This document shows positions 8,392-17,075 of a DNA stretch of 64,000 bases, piece after piece (position 1 is the stretch's first letter; every line of letters starts with the position of its first letter). The notes under the pieces were generated by a model. That model did no database searches. It saw only the letters and a program-made list of their open reading frames with translations, and had not been told where the DNA came from. The stretch covers positions 496,461 to 560,460 of the forward strand of contig NZ_JADKSH010000001.1 of NCBI RefSeq assembly GCF_015350795.1, given 5' to 3'. The stretch comes from Microbacterium sp. VKM Ac-2870. GTDB lineage: Bacteria > Actinomycetota > Actinomycetes > Actinomycetales > Microbacteriaceae. Both the position numbers and the translations under genes were made by a program.

Positions 8392-8492
8392 TCCGGCCTG
8401 AGCATCCCCTGTGAAAGGGGTATGCACAGCATCCGTTCGGATGAGCCACACAGGTGCGCACGTTATACCTGAGACGACGAGAGGACCACACA

Positions 8493-8867
8493 ATGGCAGA
8501 TCGCAGCCTGCGCGGTATCCGACTCGGCGCCTCGAGCCTACAGAGCGAAGAAGGCGTCGTTTTCCACGAACGCGCGAACCACACGTACGTCTGCACCCAG
8601 TGCGGACGTGAGACCGTCATGACCTTTGCGGCGGACGCCGAGCTTCCCGAGGCCTGGGAGTGCCGCACCTGCGGCGCCGAGGCCGTGCTCCGCCTCGGCG
8701 ACACGGTCGTCGAGGTCGACCACTCCGGTGACAAGGCTCCCCGCACGCACTGGGACATGCTCCTGGAGCGCCGCACGGTGCCCGAACTCGAAGAGCTGCT
8801 TGAAGAGCGTCTCGCCCTCCTGCGCGCCCGCCGCGGCGCCTCGGGCGACGCACGACTCAGCGCCTGA
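8493..8867 (+). CDS. rbpA: RNA polymerase-binding protein RbpA
   Basis: 124 aa. RbpA binds the sigma factor and RNA polymerase and stabilises open promoter complexes in actinobacteria. Hallmarks are the basic N-terminus MADRSLRGIRLG, a four-cysteine zinc-ribbon-like core (Cys34, Cys37, Cys57, Cys60), and the C-terminal sigma-interacting helix HWDMLLERR followed by a Glu/Leu-rich helix. The ATG at 8493 follows GAGGA. Convergent with lnt, 3 bp apart; the same pair (Rv2050/Rv2051c) is adjacent in Mycobacterium tuberculosis. Confidence 0.96.
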   Translation: MADRSLRGIRLGASSLQSEEGVVFHERANHTYVCTQCGRETVMTFAADAELPEAWECRTCGAEAVLRLGDTVVEVDHSGDKAPRTHWDMLLERRTVPELEELLEERLALLRARRGASGDARLSA

Positions 8868-8870
8868 CGC

Positions 8871-10463
8871 TCACTCCCCCGATTCGACGCCGGCCCCTGC
8901 GGGGGTCGGCGTCTTCGGCGTGCGCGCGCGACGACGCAGGAGCAGACCGATCACGGCGAGGGCGAGGACGCTCCCCCATCCCAGCACGGTCTGCACCGCG
9001 TCGCCGATCAGGATGCCGGGCGTCAGACCGGTGCGCAGCGGCACGTCCGTGACCATCGCTCCCGGCTCGTCCGCGGGCAGCGCGTCGATGGTGGCACCGT
9101 CGGGACCGATGACCTGACTGGTGCCGACCGTCGACAGGTTCACGACGGCACGTCCGGACTCGACCGCCCGGATGCGGGCGAACGCGAGCTGCTGGAGGTT
9201 CTCGTCGGTGCCGCGGAAGTCGGCGTTGTTCGTCTGGAACATGAACACCTGGGCACCCGCCAGCGCACCGTCACGGATCACGTCGTCGTAGATGACGTCG
9301 AAGCAGATGGCGAGCCCGACGCCGACGCCATTCACCTCGAACAGCGGGGTGGCCGTACCGGGGGTGAACTGGCGCTGGATGAGCCCGATGAGATCGGGCG
9401 CCAGCATGTTGTAGAACCACCGATCGGGCACGTACTCACCGAACGGCACGGGGTGTCGCTTGTCGTAGAGTGCCGCGGGGTTGTCCGCGCCCGACTTCCA
9501 CAAGAGCGACGAGTTGAAGTACTCGTCGCCGCGTTGGGTGATGCCGCTCACGAGCAACGGCACCTGTAGGCGGGCGGCAAGAGTGTCCAGGGCGCTGCGC
9601 ACCGAGGCGTTCGAGACGGGATCGGCGTCGATGCCGCCCTCCGGCCACAGCAGCACATCGATGTCCCGGGTCTCGATCGGCTTCGTCGCGGCGAGCTGAG
9701 CGCGGAACACGTCGTAGGCGGCCCGTTCGTCGAAGTACCCGGCGGGGCCGTTGCCCTGCACGGCGCCGACGCGGATGCTGCCGGCATCCGACGTGGGAAA
9801 CGCCGGCGTGAGGAACAGCACGAGCACGGTGAGCGCGGCCGGCAGCGCCGTCCGCAGATCGCGTAACTGGCCGAGGCGTGCCGCTTCGATCGCCGCGGCA
9901 CACGCGAACACGATGAGGAACGACAAACCGCTCATGCCGGTCCACGAGGTGAGATGCACCAGCGGTGAATCGGCCTGGGTCACCGCGACACGGGTCCAGG
10001 GGAAGCCCCCGTAAGGGAAGGTGCCCTGCAACTCCTCCCGCGACACCCACAGTCCCGCTACCAGTGCGGGAACCGCGATCAGTCGCCCCCACCGGCCCGG
10101 AGCCCAGCGCGGCATCCAGCGGTAGGCCAGCGCGATCGGCACGGCCATGGCCGCCGTGAGCACCGACTCCAGGCCCGAAAGGGCGATCCAAGGCACCGGG
10201 CCGAGGTAGCGGGCAGTGAAGGAGAAGTTCACGAAGAACAGACCCGCACCGAACAGGAGGCCGACGAGGAACGCTCCCCCGACCCGGCGCCCGACGAGGC
10301 TGATCAGCGCCAACGGCACCGAGACGAAAACGACCGGCCACCACGACAGCGCGGGGAAGGCGAGGGTGAGAATCAGCCCGGCGACGGCCGACAGCGGGGC
10401 GGCGGCCCACAACGGAAGCAGCGGTTTCGGACGCTCAGCGAGCGGTCGCGGACGAACGGGCAC
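8871..10463 (-). CDS. lnt: Apolipoprotein N-acyltransferase
   Basis: 530 aa. Several membrane helices (about residues 18-225) precede a nitrilase-like domain with the Glu-Lys-Cys triad: Glu274 in LLWPEGGID, Lys334 in YDKRHPVPFGEY and Cys386 in GLAICFDVIYDD. A last helix is near residues 490-512. It adds the third acyl chain to lipoproteins at the outer face of the membrane. Unlike M. tuberculosis Ppm1, no dolichol-phosphate mannose synthase domain is fused. The GTG at 10463 sits 6 nt after TAGGCT (10470-10475), a leaderless start. Downstream of helY by 23 bp. Confidence 0.93.
   Translation of the reverse strand: MPVRPRPLAERPKPLLPLWAAAPLSAVAGLILTLAFPALSWWPVVFVSVPLALISLVGRRVGGAFLVGLLFGAGLFFVNFSFTARYLGPVPWIALSGLESVLTAAMAVPIALAYRWMPRWAPGRWGRLIAVPALVAGLWVSREELQGTFPYGGFPWTRVAVTQADSPLVHLTSWTGMSGLSFLIVFACAAAIEAARLGQLRDLRTALPAALTVLVLFLTPAFPTSDAGSIRVGAVQGNGPAGYFDERAAYDVFRAQLAATKPIETRDIDVLLWPEGGIDADPVSNASVRSALDTLAARLQVPLLVSGITQRGDEYFNSSLLWKSGADNPAALYDKRHPVPFGEYVPDRWFYNMLAPDLIGLIQRQFTPGTATPLFEVNGVGVGLAICFDVIYDDVIRDGALAGAQVFMFQTNNADFRGTDENLQQLAFARIRAVESGRAVVNLSTVGTSQVIGPDGATIDALPADEPGAMVTDVPLRTGLTPGILIGDAVQTVLGWGSVLALAVIGLLLRRRARTPKTPTPAGAGVESGE
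8886..8913. terminator. Hairpin at the rbpA/lnt junction
   Basis: GACGCCG (8886-8892) pairs with CGGCGTC (8907-8913) and an inner GCCCC/GGGGG extension closes a small loop. It lies inside the 3' end of lnt but just past the rbpA stop, so it may end rbpA transcription. Confidence 0.5.
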
Positions 10464-10486
10464 AGATCGAGCCTAAGCGAGCGGGC

Positions 10487-12967
10487 TCAGTACGAGCCGT
10501 ATGCGACGATACCCCGACGCACGGCATCGAGCGCAACGCGCGCGGTCGTGGCGACCGGGGGTTCGGCGACCATCGAAAGCTGGTCGAGGAGGTCGATCGT
10601 CTGCTTCGTCCACCGCACGAAGTCGCCGGCCGCAAGGTCGGCCTCCTGGAGCACCCGGTCCAGGCTCGCGCCCCGCGCCCACGAGTGCATGGCCTGCGCG
10701 AGACCCGTCGCGACCGGCGACGAGCCGGGCAGACGATGGTCCTGCTCGAGATCGTCCAGTCGTGCCCACAGCTCCTGAGTGGTCGTCAGGGCGGCGCGGA
10801 ACGCTCCTCGCGGCAGACCGTGCTCACCCGGGCCGCTCTCGTCGCGACGCGGCTCGTAGACGAGGCTGCAGGCGAGGGCAGCGAGTCCCGCGGCATCGAG
10901 GTCGTTCCAGATTCCGGTGCGCAGCGACTCGGCGACCAGGAGGTCGCGCTCGCCGTAGATGCGCTTCATCGTGGCACCGGCCGTCGTCAGCGTCGTCACA
11001 CCCTTGGCATCCACCGACACGTAGTCGAGGGCGGCGAGCACGTCGACGACGCGGTCGAAGATGCGCGCCACCGTGCCGGTGCGGGCATCGATCTGCTGGC
11101 GGAGCTTGTCGGTGTGCCGCTTCAGTTTGCTGTACCGCTCTGCCCAGCGCGCGTGCTTCTCACGATCGGGACACAGCTGGCACGGATGCCGCTTGAGGCT
11201 CCGCCGCAACGCCTCGATCCGCTCCTGCCGCTGCTGTCGTGCCGGCGGCGGGCCGGACCGGTCGCCCTTTCGCTCCAGGTCGGTCAGCTCACGGCGCATG
11301 CGGGCGAACTCGGCGTAGTCGCCGCGGTCGCACGTCATCGCCGACAGGTAGCCGGCCAGAGACTCCTCGGCCTCTTTCACCTCGCGCGCGAGGCCCACGA
11401 CCGCGCGGTCGGCCTGGAACTGGGCGAACGATGACTCGAGGATCTCGCGCGCTCGGGCTCGCCCGAACTGGTCGATGAGGTTGACCGCCATGTTGTAGGT
11501 GGGCCGGAAGCTGGAGTTGAGCGGATAGGTGCGTCGGGATGCCAGGGCAGCGACGGCCTGCGGATCGAGACTCTCGGTCCATTGGATGACGGCGTGACCT
11601 TCGACATCGATGCCCCGGCGTCCGGCACGCCCGGTGAGCTGCGTGTACTCCCCCGAGGTGATCGCGACGCGTGCCTCGCCGTTGAACTTCTCCAGCTTTT
11701 CGAGCACGACCGTGCGGGCAGGCATGTTGATGCCCAGCGCGAGCGTCTCGGTCGCGAAGACGACTTTGACCAGCTTGCGCTGGAACAGCTCTTCGACGAT
11801 CTCCTTGAATGCGGGCAGCAGACCCGCATGGTGGGCCGCGACCCCGCGTTCGAGATTCTCGCGCCACTCCCAGAATCCCAGCACGGCCAGATCCTCGTCC
11901 GGAAGCGAGAGCGTCCGCTGATCGACGATGCGGCGGATCTCGTCGCGCTCGTCCCGACCGGTCAGACGGAGCCCGGAGCGTCGGACCTGCTGCACCGCAC
12001 CCTCGCACCCGGCGCGACTGAAAATGAAGAAGATGGCGGGCAGCAGGTTGGCGCGCGCCAGCAGTTCGACCACCTGGGGCCGGTCGATGCGCTCGATGCG
12101 CTGCGCATTCGCCGAACGCACGGGACGGGTGCCACCCTTCAGCGGCCGCTGACCGCCGGAGCGATCGCCCTGCGAACGGTGGTGCCCCGAGCGGTACTCC
12201 TGCGCGCGCCGGTTGCTCTCGTAGGTCGAGCCGCGTACCGATCGCAGCCGGGTGAGCTCCTGATTGACCTGCGCAGTCGCAATGCCGGCGCGGTCATCGA
12301 ACAGCGGTAAGAGGTCGCCACGCACGAGCACGTGCTGCTCGAGCGGAACCGGGCGGGTTTCGGACACGATGACCGCCGTGTCGCCGCGCACCGTGTCGAG
12401 CCAGTCGCCGAACTCTTCGGCGTTGGACACCGTGGCCGACAGTGACACCAGCCGCACACGCGACGGCAGGTGGATGATCACCTCTTCCCACACCGCGCCG
12501 CGGAACCGATCGGCGAGATAGTGCACCTCGTCCATCACGACGTAGCGCAAACCGCGCAGGGCCGGAGAGTCCGCGTAGAGCATGTTGCGCAGCACTTCGG
12601 TGGTCATCACGACCACTCGGGCGTTGCCGTTGATGTTGGTGTCGCCGGTGAGCAGGCCGACCTCGTCCTCGCCGTAGATCTGTTGCAGCTCACGGAACTT
12701 CTGGTTCGACAGCGCCTTCATGGGCGTCGTGTAGAAGGCCTTGTCGCCGGGCTCGCCCATCGCCAGATGCACGGCGAACTCGCCCACGATGGTCTTGCCG
12801 GCGCCGGTGGGCGCGGCCACGAGCACGCTTCGACCGTCTTCGAGGGCGTGGCATCCCGCGATCTGGAACGGGTCGAGCTCGAACCGCTGCTGATCGGCGA
12901 ACGCGACGGTCAGGGGATGTGCCTGGCGAGCTTGTGCCAGCGCGTAGCGCTCCGCGGGGTCGGTCAC
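10487..12967 (-). CDS. helY: Ski2-like DEAD/DEAH RNA helicase (HelY type)
   Basis: 826 aa from the GTG at 12967, which overlaps the tatC stop by 4 bp (GTGA); the frame continues upstream but that part is a shadow of tatC. Superfamily 2 motifs: Walker A APTGAGKT (about 51-59), DEVH with YLADRF, SLSATVSNAEEFGDWL, and QLTGRAGRRGID. The C-terminal third has the Cys-containing helix HPCQLCPDREKHARW and an arch/DSHCT-like helical region seen in actinobacterial HelY. Presumed RNA processing or turnover. Last gene in the pafB-pafC-tatA-tatC-helY run. Confidence 0.9.
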   Translation of the reverse strand: MTDPAERYALAQARQAHPLTVAFADQQRFELDPFQIAGCHALEDGRSVLVAAPTGAGKTIVGEFAVHLAMGEPGDKAFYTTPMKALSNQKFRELQQIYGEDEVGLLTGDTNINGNARVVVMTTEVLRNMLYADSPALRGLRYVVMDEVHYLADRFRGAVWEEVIIHLPSRVRLVSLSATVSNAEEFGDWLDTVRGDTAVIVSETRPVPLEQHVLVRGDLLPLFDDRAGIATAQVNQELTRLRSVRGSTYESNRRAQEYRSGHHRSQGDRSGGQRPLKGGTRPVRSANAQRIERIDRPQVVELLARANLLPAIFFIFSRAGCEGAVQQVRRSGLRLTGRDERDEIRRIVDQRTLSLPDEDLAVLGFWEWRENLERGVAAHHAGLLPAFKEIVEELFQRKLVKVVFATETLALGINMPARTVVLEKLEKFNGEARVAITSGEYTQLTGRAGRRGIDVEGHAVIQWTESLDPQAVAALASRRTYPLNSSFRPTYNMAVNLIDQFGRARAREILESSFAQFQADRAVVGLAREVKEAEESLAGYLSAMTCDRGDYAEFARMRRELTDLERKGDRSGPPPARQQRQERIEALRRSLKRHPCQLCPDREKHARWAERYSKLKRHTDKLRQQIDARTGTVARIFDRVVDVLAALDYVSVDAKGVTTLTTAGATMKRIYGERDLLVAESLRTGIWNDLDAAGLAALACSLVYEPRRDESGPGEHGLPRGAFRAALTTTQELWARLDDLEQDHRLPGSSPVATGLAQAMHSWARGASLDRVLQEADLAAGDFVRWTKQTIDLLDQLSMVAEPPVATTARVALDAVRRGIVAYGSY

Positions 12968-13776
12968 AGGTCGAGACCGAGTGCCTTCTCGCGCTTCGCG
13001 CGTCGACGATCGAAGATCACCGAAAGTCCGGCGGCGGCGAAGAAGAGGACGGTGAGGATGCCGGCCAGCAAGAGCATGCTGACGATGTCGGCCGCCGGCG
13101 TCGCCAGCGCGGCGAACACGGCGGCGATGAGCACCGCCACCCGCCATCCCTTCAGGATGGCCATGCCGCTCATGACCCCGGCGAGGTTGAGCGCGACGAG
13201 GAAGACCGGTAGCACGAACGAGACGCCGACGACGATGAGCAGCTTGAAGACGAAGTCGTAGTAGTACTTCGAGTCGTAGATGTTCGACGCGCCCTGCGGA
13301 GTGAACGACGCCATCAGCTCCACGATGTGCGGCATGATCAACCAGCCCACGAAGGCGCCCGCGAAGAACAGCGGGACCGCCGCCGAGACGAAGCCGATCG
13401 TGTAGCGGATCTCCTTGCGGGTGAGCCCTGGCACGAGGAATGCCCAGATCTGCCAGAGCCAGACGGGCGCGGAGATCAGGATCCCGACGGCCAGCGAAAC
13501 GCGCAGGCGCATATCGAACGGGCCGGTGATGCTCTGGTACATCAGGGTGACCAGATCGGCGTCGCCGCGCTGTGCAGCGACGACACGGATGGGCTCGGTC
13601 ATCGCGACGATGATCGCATCGCTGAAGATGAACGCGACGACCATCGCGGCGACCAACGCGATCACACCGATGATGAACCGTCGACGCAGTTCCTTGAGGT
13701 GCTCTCCCAACGACATCCGCCGGTCACGGCGGGCGTCTTTGGCCTCACCGATGCGCGCGGAGTCGACCGAGGCCAC
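12964..13776 (-). CDS. tatC: Twin-arginine translocase subunit TatC
   Basis: 270 aa, six membrane helices. The signature cytoplasmic N-terminus MSLGEHLKELRRRF, the FLVPGLTRKEIRY loop and the helix-4 region are present. TatC binds RR signal peptides and, with TatA, exports folded proteins. The GTG at 13776 is used here; an internal ATG twenty codons on (before SLGEHL) is an equally plausible start since neither has a clear ribosome site. Lies 5 bp after tatA. Confidence 0.96.
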   Translation of the reverse strand: MASVDSARIGEAKDARRDRRMSLGEHLKELRRRFIIGVIALVAAMVVAFIFSDAIIVAMTEPIRVVAAQRGDADLVTLMYQSITGPFDMRLRVSLAVGILISAPVWLWQIWAFLVPGLTRKEIRYTIGFVSAAVPLFFAGAFVGWLIMPHIVELMASFTPQGASNIYDSKYYYDFVFKLLIVVGVSFVLPVFLVALNLAGVMSGMAILKGWRVAVLIAAVFAALATPAADIVSMLLLAGILTVLFFAAAGLSVIFDRRRAKREKALGLDL

Positions 13777-13781
13777 GACTG

Positions 13782-14018
13782 TCAGGGCTTGGGGTCGGCG
13801 GTGCCGGGGTCGGCCGTCGAGGCGGTCGCGCCGGGGACGACGGGCGGAGCGGATGCTGCCGGGGCATCATCTTCCTTCATCGCCTTCATCTCGCCCTTGA
13901 AGACACGCGCGGACTGGCCGACGCTCTTCGCGAGCGCGGGCAGTTTAGCCGCTCCGAACAGGAGCAGGATGATGATGACAAGGGCCAGCAGGTGCCAGCC
14001 GGTCAAGCCTCCGAGCAT
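13782..14018 (-). CDS. tatA: Sec-independent translocase protein TatA
   Basis: 78 aa from the ATG at 14018, which has a good GGAG site. One N-terminal membrane helix (LTGWHLLALVIIILLLFGA), a short hinge with the expected Phe-Gly, an amphipathic helix (KLPALAKSVGQSARVFKGEM) and a Pro/Ala/acidic tail. It forms the pore of the Tat system with TatC, the next gene. A longer frame extends upstream to 15248 but is the shadow of pafC. Confidence 0.95.
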   Translation of the reverse strand: MLGGLTGWHLLALVIIILLLFGAAKLPALAKSVGQSARVFKGEMKAMKEDDAPAASAPPVVPGATASTADPGTADPKP

Positions 14019-14077
14019 GAGGGTCTCCTCGGGTGTGGGGATATCGGTCAGTCTACCTGCCACCCTCGCGGATGGGC

Positions 14078-15043
14078 TCAGCGGTACTGGGCGAGCCCTG
14101 CTTCGGCCCAGGCCGTCGTCGCGCGCCGCGCGGCATCCGGAGCGATGACCTCCAAGTCGCCGCCCAGACGTGCGGCGACCCGCTTGAGACTGCGAGCATC
14201 GCCGACGCGCACGCGAGCCGACCGCACCGGCGCGTTCACGCTGTCGGGATCGTCGACGACGACGTAGTCGGCCAGCAGCGCAGCCGCGGAGGCGCGGTAG
14301 CGAACCTCGACCTCGACGTCGCCGCTTCCGCCCTCGAACAGGCCGGGCACCGTGTCTTCGCCGTGGGTGCTCGCGATGTCGGTCAGGCGCACGTTCGAGA
14401 CCCGGTCGAGGTGGAAGGTGCGCATGGCCTGCCGCAGATGACACCAGCCCTGCAGGTACCACTGCCCGCCGGCGATGTGCACCTTGACGGGATCGACGGT
14501 GCGGGTGGTGGGCTCGGCATCCGGTGCCTGATAGGTGAAATCGACGGCGACCCCTTCGCGAAGAGCCTGCGCCACAGCCACGCGGACGTCGTCGACGGCG
14601 CCGGGGGCGACGATCACATCCGCGGGAACTCCCGAGGCGCCGCGGGCGAGCTTGGCGAGCAGTCCTTGCACGATGCCGCTGTCGCCGACACCGGGCAGAG
14701 TCGCGGCGACCCGGAGACCAGCGAGGAGTGCGGCAGCCTCGGGCGCCGTGAGCCGCGGTGTGCGCTCCAGGCCCACGGTGTTCGTGATGACGATGAGATC
14801 CTGCTCGTCGAGCAGGTCCCAGTCGATGTCGAACAGGTCGTTCGCCATCTGCCAGAACCCGCCGTCTCCCGGAAGACCGATGACGGTGAGTTTCTCGACC
14901 ATCGCGCGCATCTGCTCCGCTGTGACGTCGAACTCGTCGGCGGCTTCGGCGAGCGACACTTCGCCCTTGCCGATCAGGTACGGCACGAGCTGAAGGATAA
15001 GGGCAGCCCGATCGGTGGCCAGCAGGGGCTTGCGGCGGCTCAC
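14078..15043 (-). CDS. pafC: WYL-domain transcriptional regulator PafC
   Basis: 321 aa from the GTG at 15043, overlapping the pafB stop (GTGA). N-terminal winged helix (about 15-65), middle WYL domain with the ligand-pocket region GQWYLQGWCHLRQAMRTFHLDR and a C-terminal extension. PafB and PafC act together as a DNA-damage-responsive activator of LexA-independent repair genes in mycobacteria. It sits directly downstream of pafB and upstream of tatA, the conserved order. No pafA is nearby. Confidence 0.92.
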   Translation of the reverse strand: MSRRKPLLATDRAALILQLVPYLIGKGEVSLAEAADEFDVTAEQMRAMVEKLTVIGLPGDGGFWQMANDLFDIDWDLLDEQDLIVITNTVGLERTPRLTAPEAAALLAGLRVAATLPGVGDSGIVQGLLAKLARGASGVPADVIVAPGAVDDVRVAVAQALREGVAVDFTYQAPDAEPTTRTVDPVKVHIAGGQWYLQGWCHLRQAMRTFHLDRVSNVRLTDIASTHGEDTVPGLFEGGSGDVEVEVRYRASAAALLADYVVVDDPDSVNAPVRSARVRVGDARSLKRVAARLGGDLEVIAPDAARRATTAWAEAGLAQYR

Positions 15044-16065
15044 GGGATCGTCTCCGTCTCGGCGGCGGCGCCCGCGTCGGCGCTGTCCTGGTGCAGTCGA
15101 AGCGTGCGCCCGAGTCGGGCGATGACCTGTTCCCGCAACGCGCACGGTTCGACCACGCGCACCTCCGGGCCGTACGACGCGAGCTCGTCGGCCAAGATGT
15201 GGATGTCGACGTACGGCACCCGGATGCCCTGGTCCGCCGGAGTTGCACGGCGGGTCAGCCGCAACGCCGCTTCCGTTCCGGGAGCGATCTCCAGCAGCGC
15301 CTGCTGGCGGCTCGCGAGAGCGGCGAGGCCCTCGAGCGCGCGCTCCCCTGCACCCTCGCGCCGCGCAAGGTCGAACTCGACCCGCGTGATCGCGACATCC
15401 GAGACGATGCGCGACAGCAAGAAGGTGCGCACGTCGTTCTGCGCCAAATCGAAGCCGTAGACATGCCATCGCGCCTCGTACTCGACGAGGGCATAGGGCT
15501 GCACGCGACGCACCCCCGCGGCCTCCTCCCCCGCTTTGAGGTAGGCGAACTCGACGACGCGTCCCTGCTCGATCGCCCGCTGCAACGGCGCGAACGAGGG
15601 CTCACGCAGGTTGACACGGGGCGAGTAGCCGATGATCGGAGCATCCACCTCGATGCCGAGGGCGCGGATCTTGCGCAGACCGCTGCGTGCATCGTCCGAC
15701 ATCGAGCTCTCGCTCCAGACGCCGCCCGCGAGGTTCAGCACAGCCAGCTCGGCGGGCGTGAAGTCGATGTCGGCGGGGAGCTCGTACTCGGCCGTCGGAA
15801 TCCGGTAGCGGGCTTCGCGCAGGTCATCGGGATCGGCGTAGTCGCCGATCGTTTCGACGGGGATGCCGAGGGAGCGGAGATTCTCCTTATCACGCTCGAA
15901 CATCTTCTCGAGTGCGTCCTTCGACGCGCCCGCGCTGCTCTGCTCGCGGTATCCGGCAACAGAGGTGAGGATCGTGTCTTTGGTCAGCCCCTGCTCGGTG
16001 GCCATGAGTGCGACCACGAGATTGACGAGGCGCTCTTCGGGCGCGCTGCGGGTCTCTGTAGGCAC
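15040..16065 (-). CDS. pafB: WYL-domain transcriptional regulator PafB
   Basis: 341 aa. N-terminal winged helix (VNLVVALMATEQGLTKDTI), then a WYL domain with YLKAGEEAAGVRRVQPYALVEYEARW (given in part: ARWHVYGFD) and a C-terminal WCX-like segment. Partner of PafC in the DNA-damage response. The GTG at 16065 is 6 nt after TAAGAT (16072-16077), so it heads its own leaderless transcript covering pafC, tatA, tatC and helY. In M. tuberculosis pafA precedes pafB; here the upstream gene is an FKBP isomerase. Confidence 0.92.
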   Translation of the reverse strand: MPTETRSAPEERLVNLVVALMATEQGLTKDTILTSVAGYREQSSAGASKDALEKMFERDKENLRSLGIPVETIGDYADPDDLREARYRIPTAEYELPADIDFTPAELAVLNLAGGVWSESSMSDDARSGLRKIRALGIEVDAPIIGYSPRVNLREPSFAPLQRAIEQGRVVEFAYLKAGEEAAGVRRVQPYALVEYEARWHVYGFDLAQNDVRTFLLSRIVSDVAITRVEFDLARREGAGERALEGLAALASRQQALLEIAPGTEAALRLTRRATPADQGIRVPYVDIHILADELASYGPEVRVVEPCALREQVIARLGRTLRLHQDSADAGAAAETETIP

Positions 16066-16120
16066 CCGTCAATCTTAGGCGCCGCCTGTGGACGCCGGGT
16101 GGTGCCGCGCGGCGCGGAGG

Positions 16121-17071
16121 CTACTGCGTGGCGGGCGTGTCGATGCCGAGGACATCGATCACGAACACGAGCGTCGATCCGGCGGGGATCGATGCGCTGG
16201 CCTTGTCGCCGTAGCCGAGTGCGGGAGGAATGACCACCAGGATCTGCGATCCGACGGTCTGCCCTTTGAGGGCCTGAGCGAAGCCGGGGACCACGCTGTC
16301 GAGGGTCACCGCCGCAGAGGCTCCCTTCTCCCACGTCGAGTCGAATGCTTCGTGAGAGCCCCAGGTGAGCCCCGTGTAGTTGATCCGGATGTTGTCGGTG
16401 TCACCGACGACCGGACCGTCACCCTTCTTGAGGACCTCGACGGCGAGATCGGCGGGCGGGGCCGTGTCGGGGACGATGATTCCCGGCCGGCCGTCGGGCG
16501 CGAGCACCACCGATGGCATGCCCCTGCGGTCGTTGTACTGCGGGACGCCGTCGGCGGCGGCCGGATACACCTTCTGCAGGTCGAGAGCAACGACGATCGA
16601 GTCGGTGCCGCTGAGACCCCACCCCTGTGCGGCCTGGGGGGCCAGGTCGCTGGCGGGGATAGCGCCGACGATGCGCGAGCCCTCGGTCGCACACGTCATC
16701 AGTTGCGCGAACCCGGCGTACGCCTCACGCCATTTCGACACCGACATGACCTGGGTGCCGGAGGTGAGGATCTTCTGTCCGGTCGATCCGCTCGTGATCG
16801 TGATGGTGAACTGCACGTCCTGGGCGTCGGAGGTGACCCGCAGACCCGTGCCGACGGTCTCATCCTTGCCCACCGTGTGGTCGACGTACACCGGCGCGCT
16901 CAGCACCAGGTCGGGAGTTCCGACCGCGCCCGAGACCGTCACCGTGTCGAGCACGCCCGACGTGTCGACCGCGTGGTCGCACGACGCCTCCGACGGAGTG
17001 GCTGACGCGCACCCCACGAGAGTCAGGGCAGACAGGCCGATAACGGCGAGGGCAGCAGAGATCCGGCGCAC
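16121..17071 (-). CDS. FKBP-type peptidyl-prolyl isomerase lipoprotein
   Basis: 316 aa. Signal peptide with lipobox TLVGC (Cys21), so a membrane-anchored extracytoplasmic protein. The C-terminal FKBP domain (about 212-312) is complete: IRINYTGLTWGSHEAFDSTW, VVPGFAQALKGQTVGSQ and IPPALGYGDKASASIPAGSTL. The middle part (about 50-190) ends in TCATEGSRIVGAIPASDLAP and DSIVVALDLQKVYP, which reads like a second, degenerate FKBP domain. Presumed folding catalyst for exported proteins. The GTG at 17071 is 6 nt after TAGACT (17078-17083), which overlaps the last codons of trmI. Confidence 0.92.
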   Translation of the reverse strand: MRRISAALAVIGLSALTLVGCASATPSEASCDHAVDTSGVLDTVTVSGAVGTPDLVLSAPVYVDHTVGKDETVGTGLRVTSDAQDVQFTITITSGSTGQKILTSGTQVMSVSKWREAYAGFAQLMTCATEGSRIVGAIPASDLAPQAAQGWGLSGTDSIVVALDLQKVYPAAADGVPQYNDRRGMPSVVLAPDGRPGIIVPDTAPPADLAVEVLKKGDGPVVGDTDNIRINYTGLTWGSHEAFDSTWEKGASAAVTLDSVVPGFAQALKGQTVGSQILVVIPPALGYGDKASASIPAGSTLVFVIDVLGIDTPATQ

Positions 17072-17075
17072 CGGA

